Assembly (NCBI GenBank): GCA_020622165.1
Contig: JACNMN010000004.1
Span: forward strand, 1-64,000
DNA: 64,000 nucleotides
From: Boseongicola sp. H5
GTDB taxonomy: Bacteria > Pseudomonadota > Alphaproteobacteria > Rhodobacterales > Rhodobacteraceae
Direction: 5' to 3'
Below, piece by piece: positions 8,726-18,453 of the stretch. How positions within the stretch are numbered: the stretch's first letter is position 1; every line of letters starts with the position of its first letter. The position numbers and the translations under genes were made by a program. Below the pieces are notes generated by a model that worked only from the letters and a program-made list of their open reading frames with translations, was not told where the DNA came from and ran no database searches.

Positions 8726-10015
8726 CTACTTCCCGATGCAAAAGCTGGAGAAGACCTCTCCAAGCACCATTTCCACATCAATACGACCAACCAGAGCATC
8801 CAGCTTCCGAATCGCGGTTCGCAAATGCTCCGCTGCATGCTCCGTCCGGCCCGAGCCGTTCTCTACCTCAGATCTGGCCATAACTAAAGCCGCCTGAGCC
8901 GCTTCCATCGCCTCCCTGTGCCGGGCATGTGTTGCGGTCTGCGCGCGTGCGGCCTGCCTCGACAGACGCTCCGAAATCTGTTCCCCAAGCCATGTCACAC
9001 CGACACCCGTCTTGCCCGACACGGCTATATCGCTTTCACCACGAAGATCGGCCTTGCCCAGACAGATAATGTCCTCCTCGCCAAGCTCAAGCGGTGGTTC
9101 TTCGTCCGGACGGGATTGCAGATAGACGCGCAGATCTGCACCCTGCGCCCGGTCCAATGCTCTCGCTATGCCGAGTTTCTCCACAACGTCATCGGAGGCG
9201 CGCAAACCTGCGGTATCCAGCAACGTCACCGCCAGCCCGTCCAGGTCCATTCGCACCTCGATTACATCGCGTGTCGTTCCGGCAACCTCTGACGTGATCG
9301 CGGCCTCCCGTCCTGCGAGGTAGTTCAGGAGCGTGGATTTCCCCGCATTTGGTGCACCCAGAATTGCCACCTCGAACCCGTCGCGAACCCGCTCCGCAAA
9401 CCGGCTTCCAGCAATCTCTGCCTCAAGGCCGCCAGCGACGTTGTCGATCAGCTTGGATACCTCCGGCGTCACATCTTCCGGCACTTCTTCATCGGCGAAA
9501 TCGATGGTCGCTTCCAGCAGGGCGGCGGCCCGCAAAAGCGCGCCACGCCATCCATCAACGATCTCTCCGAAGCGCCCAGAAAAAACCTTCATCGCCAGCC
9601 GCCGCTGCGCATCCGTCTCCGCTTCGATGAGAGCACCCAAACCCTCCACCTGCACCAGATCCAACCGGTTGTTCAGCAATGCCCGGCGGGTGAATTCGCC
9701 GGGTTCAGCACCCCGTGCAAGCCCGGTCGCGGAGATCTCAGACAAGATCGAATTTACGACCGAGATACTACCATGTCCTTGAAATTCAACAATATCTTCA
9801 CCGGTAAAGCTGTTGGGAGCGGTGAAGGTCAGAACCAGCGCCTGGTCCAGCAACTCACCATCGCCCGCTCTGAGATCGCGAAGCCCCGCGCGGCCGCTAT
9901 CCGGTAACCGGCCTGCCAGCTTGCGCCCGATATCATGGGCGTAAGGCCCCGATACCCGGATCACCGAAACACCGGCTCTTCCTGGCGCGGACGCCAGGGC
10001 AAAGATCGTATCCAT
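8726..10015 (-). CDS. mnmE: MnmE, tRNA modification GTPase (TrmE)
   Basis: This 429-residue protein has an N-terminal tetrahydrofolate-binding domain ([23 protein letters not shown]), a helical domain, and an inserted G domain with the P-loop [15 protein letters not shown] and the switch II DTAGLR. It ends in the catalytic C-terminal motif C-I-G-K. It forms the MnmEG complex with the product of the next gene. The length is slightly under the usual 450 residues. It starts 27 bases after the rho stop and could be read from the rho promoter. Confidence 0.97.
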   Translation of the reverse strand: MDTIFALASAPGRAGVSVIRVSGPYAHDIGRKLAGRLPDSGRAGLRDLRAGDGELLDQALVLTFTAPNSFTGEDIVEFQGHGSISVVNSILSEISATGLARGAEPGEFTRRALLNNRLDLVQVEGLGALIEAETDAQRRLAMKVFSGRFGEIVDGWRGALLRAAALLEATIDFADEEVPEDVTPEVSKLIDNVAGGLEAEIAGSRFAERVRDGFEVAILGAPNAGKSTLLNYLAGREAAITSEVAGTTRDVIEVRMDLDGLAVTLLDTAGLRASDDVVEKLGIARALDRAQGADLRVYLQSRPDEEPPLELGEEDIICLGKADLRGESDIAVSGKTGVGVTWLGEQISERLSRQAARAQTATHARHREAMEAAQAALVMARSEVENGSGRTEHAAEHLRTAIRKLDALVGRIDVEMVLGEVFSSFCIGK

Positions 10016-10042
10016 CAGACCGCCCCAATATCCCGGATGGCG

Positions 10043-11314
10043 TCAGGTATTCATCGAGTCGAAGAATTCCGCGTTTGTCTTGGTCTGCTTCAGCTTCGAG
10101 ATCAGGAACTCGATCGCGTCAGTCGTTCCCATCGGGTTCAGGATGCGGCGCAGAACATAGGTTTTCTGCAAATCGCCCTTGTCGACCAGAAGCTCCTCTT
10201 TCCGTGTGCCGGATTTGAGAATGTCCATGGCGGGAAACACCCGTTTGTCCGCAACCTTGCGGTCCAGCACGATCTCGGAGTTGCCCGTTCCCTTGAACTC
10301 TTCGAAGATCACCTCATCCATACGGCTGCCGGTATCGATCAGCGCCGTCGCGATAATGGTCAGCGACCCGCCTTCCTCGATATTCCTCGCGGCACCGAAA
10401 AAGCGTTTCGGGCGTTGCAGGGCGTTGGCATCCACACCACCCGTCAGGACCTTGCCCGAGGATGGCACGACCGTGTTGAAGGCGCGGCCAAGGCGCGTGA
10501 TGGAATCGAGCAAGATCACCACGTCCCGCTTGTGCTCCACAAGCCGCTTCGCCTTCTCGATCACCATCTCGGAAACCGCCACGTGCCGCGTCGCCGGCTC
10601 GTCGAAGGTGGAGGAAACGACCTCCCCCTTCACGCTCCGCTGCATGTCCGTCACCTCTTCAGGGCGTTCGTCGATCAGCAGCACGATCAGATAACACTCC
10701 GGATGGTTCTGCTCGATCGAATGCGCGATGTTCTGCAGGATAACCGTTTTCCCCGTCCGCGGGGGCGCCACGATCAGCGAGCGCTGTCCCTTGCCGATGG
10801 GCGATACCAAGTCGATGATCCGTGCGGAGCGATCCTTGATCGTCGGATCCTCGATTTCCATCTTCAGGCGTTCGTCGGGATAAAGCGGCGTCAGGTTGTC
10901 GAAGGCGATCTTGTGTTTCGCCTTGGCAGGATCTTCGAAGTTGATCTTGCTCACTTTCACCAGCCCGAAATAACGCTCGTTCTCCCTCGGTGCGTTGATC
11001 ACGCCTTCCAGCGTGTCGCCCGTGCGAAGGCTGTGCTGGCGGATCATCTCCGGCGAAACATAGATATCGTCCGGGCCCGGCAGATAGTTCGCTTCCGGAG
11101 AGCGCAGGAAGCCAAATCCGTCCTGCAGAACTTCCAGCACACCGTCGCCGGAGATTTCCCAGCCATCCTCGGCCCGCTCTTTCAGGATCGAGAACATCAT
11201 GTCGCCCTTGCGCATGGTGGAGGCGTTCTCGATCTCCAGTTCCTCGGCCATCGACAGAAGGTCTTTGGGAGATTTGGCCTTGAGATCGGCCAGGTTCAGG
11301 GAATTCTCGGTCAT
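10043..11314 (-). CDS. rho: Transcription termination factor Rho
   Basis: This 423-residue RNA-dependent hexameric ATPase helicase terminates transcripts. It has the N-terminal Rho domain ([20 protein letters not shown]), an RNA-binding cold-shock-like domain ([20 protein letters not shown]), Walker [14 protein letters not shown], Walker [13 protein letters not shown] and the Q and R loops. Upstream lies a 129-base leader with a strong hairpin. Rho genes are commonly autoregulated in their leaders, which would fit. Confidence 0.98.
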   Translation of the reverse strand: MTENSLNLADLKAKSPKDLLSMAEELEIENASTMRKGDMMFSILKERAEDGWEISGDGVLEVLQDGFGFLRSPEANYLPGPDDIYVSPEMIRQHSLRTGDTLEGVINAPRENERYFGLVKVSKINFEDPAKAKHKIAFDNLTPLYPDERLKMEIEDPTIKDRSARIIDLVSPIGKGQRSLIVAPPRTGKTVILQNIAHSIEQNHPECYLIVLLIDERPEEVTDMQRSVKGEVVSSTFDEPATRHVAVSEMVIEKAKRLVEHKRDVVILLDSITRLGRAFNTVVPSSGKVLTGGVDANALQRPKRFFGAARNIEEGGSLTIIATALIDTGSRMDEVIFEEFKGTGNSEIVLDRKVADKRVFPAMDILKSGTRKEELLVDKGDLQKTYVLRRILNPMGTTDAIEFLISKLKQTKTNAEFFDSMNT

Positions 11315-11332
11315 GTGGGAAACACCATAAGG

Positions 11333-11356
11333 CCCCGCGATTGCTCAAGCGGGGCA
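11333..11356 (-). promoter_or_regulatory. Hairpin in the rho leader
   Basis: GCCCCGC, a 10-base loop, then GCGGGGC form a 7-bp GC stem about 20 bases upstream of the rho ATG, between hemJ and rho. No T-run follows it on either strand. It may mark the end of the hemJ transcript or take part in rho autoregulation. The role is inferred. Confidence 0.4.
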
Positions 11357-11443
11357 TGTCGTATTGAAATGGAAAGCGACAGGGCCGGACGGCCCATTGC
11401 AGGCCCGACATAGGAAGAGCTTGCGACGATGTCAACAAAACCT

Positions 11444-11899
11444 TCAGAACGGGCGCGCAATCACCGAGACCACGATCACGATCAGGAGCAATGTCGGAAC
11501 TTCGTTCATCAGCCGATAGGTACGGCCGCTGCGCGTATCGGTGCCGGCCAGAAGCTCTTTGCGGCGCAATCCCAGCCAATGATGAAACCAGGTCATCGCC
11601 AGAACCGCGGCGGTTTTCGTCCATGGCCACAGCTCCTGCCAGCTGACCACGCCCGGTGTGAAGACCAAAGCAAGACCAAAGATCCAGGTGGCGATCATCG
11701 CGGGGTTCATGATTGCCCGCAAAAGACGGACTTCCATCGTCTGAAACAGATCTGCGGTCTCTCCGCTCATCCCGGCACGTTCGACATGGTAGACGAACAG
11801 TCTCGGGAGATAGAACAACCCCGCCATCCACGCGATAACAGATATCACGTGCAGGCTCTTCGTCCATGGGTAGGCCAGGACGAGAAAGTCGACGATCAT
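11444..11899 (-). CDS. hemJ: HemJ, protoporphyrinogen IX oxidase (membrane type)
   Basis: This 151-residue integral membrane protein of the UPF0093/HemJ family oxidises protoporphyrinogen IX to protoporphyrin IX, the last step shared by haem and bacteriochlorophyll synthesis. Four hydrophobic segments are visible. Conserved histidines and arginines occur in WTKSLHVISVIAWMAG and LPRLFVYHVE, and a late block WFHHWLGLRRKEL. The ATG at 11899 with GGAG upstream fits the family start. The frame extends to 11923 without a good ribosome site. HemE, often nearby in relatives, is absent here. Confidence 0.92.
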   Translation of the reverse strand: MIVDFLVLAYPWTKSLHVISVIAWMAGLFYLPRLFVYHVERAGMSGETADLFQTMEVRLLRAIMNPAMIATWIFGLALVFTPGVVSWQELWPWTKTAAVLAMTWFHHWLGLRRKELLAGTDTRSGRTYRLMNEVPTLLLIVIVVSVIARPF

Positions 11900-12315
11900 G
11901 GGCTTGCTCCTTTCCCTCCCCAATAAAAATAAAAGGAATAGAAGAAAAGATGATGTTGTGTTTGTGCCGTGGATAACTCGGATAACTCAGGCATACACAG
12001 TCTATCCAAGATTTCACCCTCCCATCGTTAACCAGCCGAAGATGGTCGGGATTTTGCCCACATTTCTGGAATAAACAAACATTTTCAATAGCTTGAATAT
12101 GTACAGCTTGAGGATAGGTCTGTATCATCCGCCCTGTCCAGCGTTTCGCGCCATCGGCCCACAAGCGAACGGGGATCTTTCACCAACGGGGATGGCGGGC
12201 CGTCGGGCAACGTGGGACATCGCGAAAAGCATGGCTGCGCGCCTCATCGGCTTCTATACACATTTCGATCACCGGGCTGCCCCGCCGGATATCCACAAAG
12301 TCATCCAAAGAGACC
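11900..12315. other. oriC: Proposed chromosomal replication origin (oriC)
   Basis: This 416-bp gap is the longest non-coding stretch in the window and separates leftward hemJ from rightward maf. It contains two AT-rich tracts (about 11921-11955 and 12060-12105) in otherwise GC-rich DNA. It also has DnaA-box-like 9-mers: TTATCCACG on the minus strand at 11968-11976, CTATACACA at 12254-12262 and ATATCCACA at 12289-12297, with weaker matches at 12054 and 12112. In Caulobacter and relatives the origin lies next to maf-aroE-coaE-dnaQ, and the same gene order follows here. Nearby parS and parAB support it. No ORF of note is inside. Confidence 0.7.
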
Positions 12316-12912
12316 ATGACCGAACTCATCCTCGCTTCAGGCTCCGCCACACGTCAGTCCATGCTGAAGCAGGTGGGCATCCCCTTTACATCGGTGCCCG
12401 CGCGCATCGACGAAGAGGCGATTCGGGGGGCGCTTGAGCATGAAGGCGCCACGCCCCGGGATGTGGCCGATACCCTGGCGGAATACAAAGCGCGCCGCGT
12501 TTCCGAGAAACATCCCGGAGCCATGGTGATCGGTTGCGATCAGGTGCTCGACCACAAGGGGCGTGTTCTCGCCAAGCCCGAAACACGGGACAATGCGCGA
12601 AACCAGCTCCAATCCCTCAGCGGTGGCCAGCACCGGCTTTTATCCGCAGTCGTCATCTACGAGGATCTGAAACCGGTCTGGCGCGTGGTTGGCCAGGTCC
12701 GCTTGTCGATGCGACCGTTGAGCGACAGCTACATCGAGGATTATCTTGACAGAAACTGGCCGGATATCGCCGACAGCGTTGGGGGTTACAAGTTGGAACA
12801 GGAAGGCGCGCGGCTCTTCTTGCGGATCGATGGAGATTACTTCACAGTTTTAGGCCTGCCACTGTTGGATTTGTGCGGGTATCTCGTGAACCGGGGGATA
12901 ATCGAGGGATGA
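12316..12912 (+). CDS. maf: Maf-family nucleotide pyrophosphatase
   Basis: This 198-residue Maf/YceF-like protein hydrolyses non-canonical nucleoside triphosphates to monophosphates and was formerly called a septum inhibitor. The LILASGSATRQSML substrate loop and the GCDQVL catalytic aspartate region match, as does SVGGYKLEQEGARLF near the C-terminus. It opens the maf-aroE-coaE-dnaQ operon, whose genes overlap by a few bases each. Its exact substrate class cannot be fixed from sequence alone. Confidence 0.94.
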   Translation: MTELILASGSATRQSMLKQVGIPFTSVPARIDEEAIRGALEHEGATPRDVADTLAEYKARRVSEKHPGAMVIGCDQVLDHKGRVLAKPETRDNARNQLQSLSGGQHRLLSAVVIYEDLKPVWRVVGQVRLSMRPLSDSYIEDYLDRNWPDIADSVGGYKLEQEGARLFLRIDGDYFTVLGLPLLDLCGYLVNRGIIEG

Positions 12913-13742
12913 GTGTCGAGGTGCCTCTGGCCGGCGTGATCGGTAACCCGGTTTCGCACAGCAAGTCGCCGGCCCTGCATGGGCATTGGCTGCGGCGCTA
13001 CGGGATCAACGGCCACTATGTTCCTCTGAAAGTCACCCATGAAGACCTGAAGAAGGTCATACGCGCGTTGCCGAAAATGGGTTTTCTGGGCGTCAACGTC
13101 ACGATACCGCACAAGGAACAGGTGCTTTCCCTTGCCGATTCCGTCTCCGACCGCGCGGCGCTGATCGGTGCGGCCAACACCATCACCTTTTCCTCCAAGG
13201 GCAAGGTTCAGGCCGACAACACCGACGGTATGGGCTTCCTGGCCAATCTTCATCAGAACGCACCGGATTGGCGCGCCGATGCGGGGCCCGCTCTGGTTCT
13301 GGGCGCGGGGGGCGCCGCGCGCGCCATCGTGTCCGCCCTGTTGAGCGAAGGCGCGCCGGAGGTTTTCGTCGTGAACCGCACCCGCGCAAGGGGCGAAGCG
13401 CTGCGCGACAAGCTTGGTGCCCGGGTCAAGGTCGTGGACTGGACCCGCATACCCGAACTGCTGCCCGATCAGGCGTGCCTGGTCAATACCACCTCCCTGG
13501 GTATGGAGGGCGGGCAGCCACTCAATATCAACCTCTCGACGCTGAGACCCTCCACGCTCGTCACCGATGTCGTCTATACGCCCTTGCAGACACCGCTTTT
13601 ACAGCAAGCTGCTGCCATCGGATGCTCCACGGTGGATGGGCTGGGCATGCTCTTGCATCAGGCGGCCCCGGGCTTCGAGCGCTGGTTCGGCCAGAAGCCG
13701 GAGGTGGATGACGCGCTGCGCCAGGCCGTGCTGACCGCATGA
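12909..13742 (+). CDS. aroE: Shikimate dehydrogenase (NADP+)
   Basis: This 277-residue enzyme reduces 3-dehydroshikimate in aromatic amino acid synthesis. The N-terminal GNPVSHSKSPALHGHWL, the catalytic lysine in NVTIPHKE, DNTDGMGF, and the NADP-binding ALVLGAGGAARAIVSAL are clear. The ATG at 12909 overlaps the maf stop as ATGA, and the 3' end overlaps coaE in the same way. Confidence 0.97.
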   Translation: MSVEVPLAGVIGNPVSHSKSPALHGHWLRRYGINGHYVPLKVTHEDLKKVIRALPKMGFLGVNVTIPHKEQVLSLADSVSDRAALIGAANTITFSSKGKVQADNTDGMGFLANLHQNAPDWRADAGPALVLGAGGAARAIVSALLSEGAPEVFVVNRTRARGEALRDKLGARVKVVDWTRIPELLPDQACLVNTTSLGMEGGQPLNINLSTLRPSTLVTDVVYTPLQTPLLQQAAAIGCSTVDGLGMLLHQAAPGFERWFGQKPEVDDALRQAVLTA

Positions 13743-14332
13743 CCTTCGTTCTCGGCCTGACCGGTTCCATCGGAATGGGGAAATCCACGACCGCTCGGTT
13801 TTTCCGTGACCTCGGCATTCCGGTCTGGGATGCGGATGAAACGGTTCACCGGTTGTATTCCAAGGACGGGGCCGCCGTTTCGATGATTGCGGAGCTTCGC
13901 CCTGGCGCGGTTCGAAACGGCTGCATCGACCGCGCGCATCTCAAAGCCTGGATTGCGGAGGATCCGGCTGCCCTTTCCCGGATCGAGGCAATCGTTCATC
14001 CGCTGGTGGCGGCGGACCGCGCGCAATTTCTGGAGGATCACGCGGAACAACCGCTTGTCGTTCTGGATATCCCGTTGCTTTTCGAAACGGGGGCCGATCT
14101 CTGGGTCGACGGCGTTCTCGTTGTCACGGCGGCGCCCGAGGTGCAGCGCGCGCGTGTTTTCGAACGCCCCGGCATGACGGAAGACACATTCAACACCATA
14201 CTGTCGCGCCAGATGCCGGATGCGCAGAAACGGGCCCGCGCCGATTACGTGATCGAGACCAAGACCCTTGAACAAACGCGCGCCGCGGTCGAGACTCTGG
14301 TAAGCCAAATCACAAGAGGCCAGCATGCGTGA
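13739..14332 (+). CDS. coaE: Dephospho-CoA kinase
   Basis: This 197-residue enzyme performs the last step of coenzyme A synthesis. The P-loop is [17 protein letters not shown] at the N-terminus, followed by [10 protein letters not shown] and the [16 protein letters not shown] lid region. It overlaps aroE by ATGA and dnaQ by 8 bases. Confidence 0.97.
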   Translation: MTFVLGLTGSIGMGKSTTARFFRDLGIPVWDADETVHRLYSKDGAAVSMIAELRPGAVRNGCIDRAHLKAWIAEDPAALSRIEAIVHPLVAADRAQFLEDHAEQPLVVLDIPLLFETGADLWVDGVLVVTAAPEVQRARVFERPGMTEDTFNTILSRQMPDAQKRARADYVIETKTLEQTRAAVETLVSQITRGQHA

Positions 14333-15014
14333 AATCGTTCTTGATACGGAAACCACGGGGTTCGAGCCCTCCGAAGGGCACCGGATTGTCGAAATCGGCG
14401 CGGTGGAGCTTTGGCAGCATGTGCCAACGGGGCGGACATATCACCAGTATATCAACCCCGAACGAGACATGCCGAACGAGGCCTTCGAGGTGCATGGGCT
14501 CGGCAATGATTTCCTGCGCGACAAGCCTATCTTCGCCGATATAGCCGATGCTTTTCTGGATTTCGTCGCGGATGGCACGCTTGTCATCCACAACGCCGCG
14601 TTTGACATGAAGTTTCTCAACGCCGAACTGTCCTGGGCCAAGAAACCGACACTTCCGGACAGCCGCGCGCTGGACACGCTGGCAATCGCGCGGCGCAAGT
14701 TTCCGGGCTCTCCGGCGTCCCTCGATGCGCTCTGCCGCAGGTTCGGCGTGGATAACAGTGCGCGGGAAAAACACGGCGCCCTGCTGGATTCCGAGATTCT
14801 GGCGGAGGTCTATCTTGAGCTGATCGGCGGGCGGCAACCGGATTTCGCGCTGAGCACACAGCCGGCGGCATCGTCGGTTGATACGGGCGAAACGTGGCGC
14901 GCCTATCCGCGGCCCGCGCCCCTGCCCGGCCGCCTTTCCGATGAAGAGGCGGCCGCACATGAGGATTTCGTGAAGGAGCTTGGTGAGGCCGCGCTTTGGG
15001 CGCGGTTCACCTGA
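14325..15014 (+). CDS. dnaQ: DNA polymerase III epsilon subunit (proofreading exonuclease)
   Basis: This 229-residue DEDDh exonuclease has Exo[13 protein letters not shown], Exo[16 protein letters not shown] and Exo[20 protein letters not shown], then a C-terminal tail that binds the alpha subunit. It closes the maf-aroE-coaE-dnaQ operon. Its TGA is immediately followed by the TGA of convergent secB (the hexamer TGATCA at 15012-15017). Confidence 0.96.
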   Translation: MREIVLDTETTGFEPSEGHRIVEIGAVELWQHVPTGRTYHQYINPERDMPNEAFEVHGLGNDFLRDKPIFADIADAFLDFVADGTLVIHNAAFDMKFLNAELSWAKKPTLPDSRALDTLAIARRKFPGSPASLDALCRRFGVDNSAREKHGALLDSEILAEVYLELIGGRQPDFALSTQPAASSVDTGETWRAYPRPAPLPGRLSDEEAAAHEDFVKELGEAALWARFT

Positions 15015-15506
15015 TCACGCGTCGGCGGTTTTCTTGGATTCGGCCCGCCGCGCGAGCTCGTTGCGGTAAATCGCAAGAAAATCCATGTTTTCAAGGTTGA
15101 GCGGCGGGAAACCACCATCGCGGGTGATGTCCGACACGATCCGCCGCAAAAACGGGAACAGCATGCGGGGGCATTCGATCATCAGGAACGGATGCAATTG
15201 CTCCTGCGGGACGTTTTCCACCTGGAAGATGCCCACGTAATCCAGCTCGATCAGGAAGATCGGCTGCGGCGTCTCGTCCTTGGTCTTGGATTCGATCTTC
15301 AGCTTCACGATCACATCGAACTGGTTTTCCTGCTCGCGCTTGCGGGCATCAAGCGCCACCTGAACCTGAATATCGGGCTGCGTCTGGGTCTGGATCGATT
15401 TCTGGGCAGCGATGTTCTCGAAAGACAGGTCACGAATGAATTGCCCAAGGATCTGCATGCGCGGGGGCGTGGGGGGCTGCGGTGCGGCGCCGTTTTCTTC
15501 GGCCAT
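15015..15506 (-). CDS. secB: SecB, protein-export chaperone
   Basis: This 163-residue cytosolic tetrameric chaperone keeps preproteins unfolded for SecA. Family matches include MQILGQFIRDLSFENIAAQ, FLIELDYVGIFQVEN and the C-terminal SDITRDGGFPPLNLENMDF segment. It is a single gene, convergent with dnaQ. Confidence 0.97.
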   Translation of the reverse strand: MAEENGAAPQPPTPPRMQILGQFIRDLSFENIAAQKSIQTQTQPDIQVQVALDARKREQENQFDVIVKLKIESKTKDETPQPIFLIELDYVGIFQVENVPQEQLHPFLMIECPRMLFPFLRRIVSDITRDGGFPPLNLENMDFLAIYRNELARRAESKKTADA

Positions 15507-15560
15507 TGGGATCTCCGATTGAATAGTGTTGCGGTCCTGTAGCAGCAGGAGCCGAAAGCC

Positions 15561-16034
15561 TCAATGCCGACGCCAACCGGATGGAGTGTCGCCTGGCGTT
15601 TCATCCACCTCGAATTCGCCCTCGATCACATCTTCGCGCGGCCGCCGGTCCGCGGACCATTGCGCCTGCCCCGAAACGACCGATGACACGGTGATGCGCT
15701 TCCTCAGCTCCCGGAACACCACGTTGCGAACACCCGGAACCAGCAGCGCAAAGCCCACCGCGTCGGTGAAGAACCCAGGCGTCAGAAGCAGCGCGCCGGA
15801 AAACAGGATCATCGCGCCATGGGCAAGCGGTTCCGTCGGATCGTTGAGGGCGCCGAAACTGCGGCGCAGGTTTTCAAGCGCCTGACGGCCCTGCGACCTT
15901 ACGAGCCATGTGCCCAATATCGCCGTCAGCACGACAATGCCAAGTGTCGGCCACAGGCCGATCAGCCCGCCGACCTGAATGAACAGGGCGATTTCGATCA
16001 GCGGAACCATTAGAAATGCCACGAAGAGCCACAT
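15561..16034 (-). CDS. fxsA: FxsA-family membrane protein
   Basis: This 157-residue protein has three hydrophobic helices at the N-terminus (MWLFVAFLMVPLIEIALFIQVGG and following), the LLLTPGFFTDAVGFALLVPGVRN motif of the FxsA family, and a charged cytoplasmic tail. FxsA in E. coli relieves exclusion of phage T7 by F plasmids. The normal cellular role is unknown. It lies between secB and a divergent Tim44-domain gene. Confidence 0.9.
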   Translation of the reverse strand: MWLFVAFLMVPLIEIALFIQVGGLIGLWPTLGIVVLTAILGTWLVRSQGRQALENLRRSFGALNDPTEPLAHGAMILFSGALLLTPGFFTDAVGFALLVPGVRNVVFRELRKRITVSSVVSGQAQWSADRRPREDVIEGEFEVDETPGDTPSGWRRH

Positions 16035-16163
16035 GTTCTTTCCTATTCATCGCCATCCGGGCGGGATTGCGTCTCGGCGCCGATGGACTTGACCGCCCCC
16101 CTCACCTACATATGTCCCACAAAGCCGCCAAAAAACCCCTGCTTGTCCAACCGAGGATACCTT

Positions 16164-16823
16164 ATGAACTCGCCCTTTATCTCGTTGCTCGTCCTTGCGG
16201 GGATAGCGATCTTTCTGATCCTGCGCTTGCGGAACGTTCTGGGCACCCGCGACGGGTTTGAAAAACCGCCCGTCGCGCGAGTGGAAAGCAAGCCCGGCCC
16301 CCGCCGCGATTTCGAGGTCATCGAAGGTGGACCCGACCGCGATATCACCGATCATGTAGACGATGGCAGCGATGCCGCCAAGGCGCTGGCCGCGATGAAG
16401 CTTGCCGAGCCCGGGTTTTCGGTAAGCGAGTTTCTGGGCGGTGCGCGCGGCGCCTACGAGATGATCCTGATGGCATTCGAAAGCGGCGACGTCGATGCCC
16501 TGCGCCCGTTCCTTGCCGATGACGTGATGGACACCTTCGAAGACGTCATCCGGCAGCGGGAAGAGCAGGGCCTGTCGATCGACGCAAGCTTCGTCGGGAT
16601 CCGCGAGCTGACGCTGCATGACGCCAGTTTCGACCGCGACACGAGCACGGCCGAGATCGCCGTGCGCTTCGTCGGCGAACTGACGTCGGTTGTTCGCAAC
16701 AGCGACGGCGAGATCGTCGAAGGCGATCCGACCGAAATCAAACGCCAGCGCGATGTCTGGACGTTCTCGCGTGCCATGGGCAGTTCCGATCCGAACTGGA
16801 TCCTGGTGGCCACCGGCGGATGA
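16164..16823 (+). CDS. Tim44/TimA-domain inner-membrane protein
   Basis: This 219-residue protein has a single N-terminal membrane helix (FISLLVLAGIAIFLILRL), a basic linker and a C-terminal Tim44-like domain (about residues 90-219: EFLGGARGAYEMILMAFESGD through VWTFSRAMGSSDPNWILVATGG). Alphaproteobacterial relatives (TimA) resemble mitochondrial Tim44 and are thought to act at the inner membrane. The ATG at 16164 gives the typical start. The open frame extends upstream to 16083 without family support. mltA follows after three bases. Confidence 0.9.
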   Translation: MNSPFISLLVLAGIAIFLILRLRNVLGTRDGFEKPPVARVESKPGPRRDFEVIEGGPDRDITDHVDDGSDAAKALAAMKLAEPGFSVSEFLGGARGAYEMILMAFESGDVDALRPFLADDVMDTFEDVIRQREEQGLSIDASFVGIRELTLHDASFDRDTSTAEIAVRFVGELTSVVRNSDGEIVEGDPTEIKRQRDVWTFSRAMGSSDPNWILVATGG

Positions 16824-16826
16824 GTC

Positions 16827-17852
16827 ATGCGCGCCGGCCTGACAGCCCTCCTGCTGGCAGCGAGTCTGACTATGGCGATGCCCGGCACTGCTGAACCCAC
16901 GGCCCGGATCCTGAGCTTTGGTGATTTGCAGGGCTGGGCCGATGACGATCACGGCCAGGCGCTCGACGTTTTTCTGAACACCTGTCCCGACCTTGCCGAC
17001 AGCGAGTGGCAATCGCTTTGCGCACTCGCCCAGTCGCAAACCAATGCCCGCGCCTTCTTCGAGCTTTTCTTCCGGCCGGTCCTGATCGGCGGCGAGTCGA
17101 CCGCGCTTTTCACGGGCTATTTCGAGCCGGAGCTTGACGGCTCCCGCCAGCGAACCGCCCGCTTCCGGTATCCGCTTTATCGCCTGCCGCCGGAAGTGGA
17201 CGGGCTGTGGTTTACCCGTGCCGAGATCGAGGAGCGCGGCCTGTTGGAAGGCCGCGGGCTTGAGATTGCGTGGGTTGATGACCCGGTTGATGTTTTTTTC
17301 CTTCAAATCCAGGGGTCTGGCCGTATCCGTCTGGCGGAGGGCGGGTATCTCCGCGTGGGCTATGGCGGCCGGAACGGCCATGAGTATCGCTCGGTCGGTC
17401 AGGAAATGGTGCGGCGCGGGATCTATCAGCCGCATCAGGTCTCCGCGCAGGTGATCCGTTCCTGGGTGGACCGGAACCCGATCGAGGGGGCGGACCTGCT
17501 GCGCCACAACCCATCCTATGTCTTCTTTCGGGAGGTGCAGATCCGCAACCCGGAGGACGGCCCGCTGGGTGCCATGAACCGCTCCATCACGGCCCACCGG
17601 ACGATTGCCGTCGATCCGGATTTCACGCCCCTTGGTGCGCCGGTCTGGATTGAAAAGGGCGGGGAGGATCCGATCCGCCGATTGATGATCGCTCAGGATA
17701 CCGGCAGTGCCATTCGCGGCGCGCAGCGGGCGGATGTCTTCTACGGGTCGGGTGATGCGGCCGGACGGCAGGCAGGGCGCATCCGCGATCCGGGGCGGAT
17801 GGTCGTTCTGTTGCCGATCGAGCTTGCCCACCGTCTGGTGCCGGACGTCTGA
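16827..17852 (+). CDS. mltA: MltA, membrane-bound lytic murein transglycosylase A
   Basis: This 341-residue periplasmic enzyme cleaves peptidoglycan to 1,6-anhydromuropeptides. It has a signal peptide (about 1-22, with a hydrophobic LTALLLAASL core), no lipobox cysteine, the MltA barrel (LFTGYFEPELDGSR, FFLQIQGSGRIRL) and the 3D domain with conserved aspartates (AQDTGSAIRGAQRADVFYG). It is part of a rightward set with the Tim44-domain gene and the Smr gene. Confidence 0.95.
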   Translation: MRAGLTALLLAASLTMAMPGTAEPTARILSFGDLQGWADDDHGQALDVFLNTCPDLADSEWQSLCALAQSQTNARAFFELFFRPVLIGGESTALFTGYFEPELDGSRQRTARFRYPLYRLPPEVDGLWFTRAEIEERGLLEGRGLEIAWVDDPVDVFFLQIQGSGRIRLAEGGYLRVGYGGRNGHEYRSVGQEMVRRGIYQPHQVSAQVIRSWVDRNPIEGADLLRHNPSYVFFREVQIRNPEDGPLGAMNRSITAHRTIAVDPDFTPLGAPVWIEKGGEDPIRRLMIAQDTGSAIRGAQRADVFYGSGDAAGRQAGRIRDPGRMVVLLPIELAHRLVPDV

Positions 17853-17853
17853 G

Positions 17854-18453
17854 ATGGCGGGCCGCAAGACGAAAGGCCTGAGCGCCGAAGATCGCGCGCT
17901 GTGGTCGCGCGTGGCGAAGACGGCGAAGCCGCTTCATTCTGCAAGACACAAGGTGGACCCGTCGCCCGATCCCTTCGCCGAAATGCCGAAGAAAACACCC
18001 CCCCGCGCCGAGGTCGGGGATTTCCGGATCGGCGAACGCGCCAATGGCCACAGTTCCTTCCCACAACTTAGCCACAGCCTGACCGAACGCCTGTCCCACG
18101 CGCCTGTCCGCATGGACCATGGCACGCACCGTCAGATGGTCCGGGGCAAGCTCAAACCCGATGCGCGGATCGATCTGCACGGGATGACGCTGGCCGATGC
18201 CCATCCGCGCCTGATCCACTTCATTCAGAATGCATATGCGGAGGGCAAACGGCTGGTTCTGGTGATCACCGGCAAGGGAAAGGACCGTGACGATCCGGGG
18301 CCGATCCCGATCCGGCGCGGGGTCCTGCGCCATCAGGTTCCGGGCTGGTTGGCCGCACCGCCGCTTGGCGCCATGGTTCTGGATATCCGCCCCGCCCATC
18401 TGCGTCACGGAGGCGACGGGGCCTATTACGTCTATCTTCGCCGCAAGCGCTAG
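17854..18453 (+). CDS. Smr-domain protein
   Basis: In this 199-residue protein the N-terminal half is low in predicted structure. The C-terminal half (about 110-199) is an Smr domain with the signature IDLHGMTLADAHPRLIHFI and VLVITGKGKD. Smr domains bind or nick nucleic acids (MutS2-type). The role of stand-alone versions is not settled. The ATG lies one base after the mltA stop. Its TAG shares a CTAG with the stop of the convergent hydrolase gene. Confidence 0.9.
   Translation: MAGRKTKGLSAEDRALWSRVAKTAKPLHSARHKVDPSPDPFAEMPKKTPPRAEVGDFRIGERANGHSSFPQLSHSLTERLSHAPVRMDHGTHRQMVRGKLKPDARIDLHGMTLADAHPRLIHFIQNAYAEGKRLVLVITGKGKDRDDPGPIPIRRGVLRHQVPGWLAAPPLGAMVLDIRPAHLRHGGDGAYYVYLRRKR

Noticed and set aside
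16047-17867. A 606-codon leftward open frame opposite the Tim44-domain gene and mltA
   Set aside because: Both overlapped genes have clear family motifs, a signal peptide and ribosome sites. The antisense frame has none.
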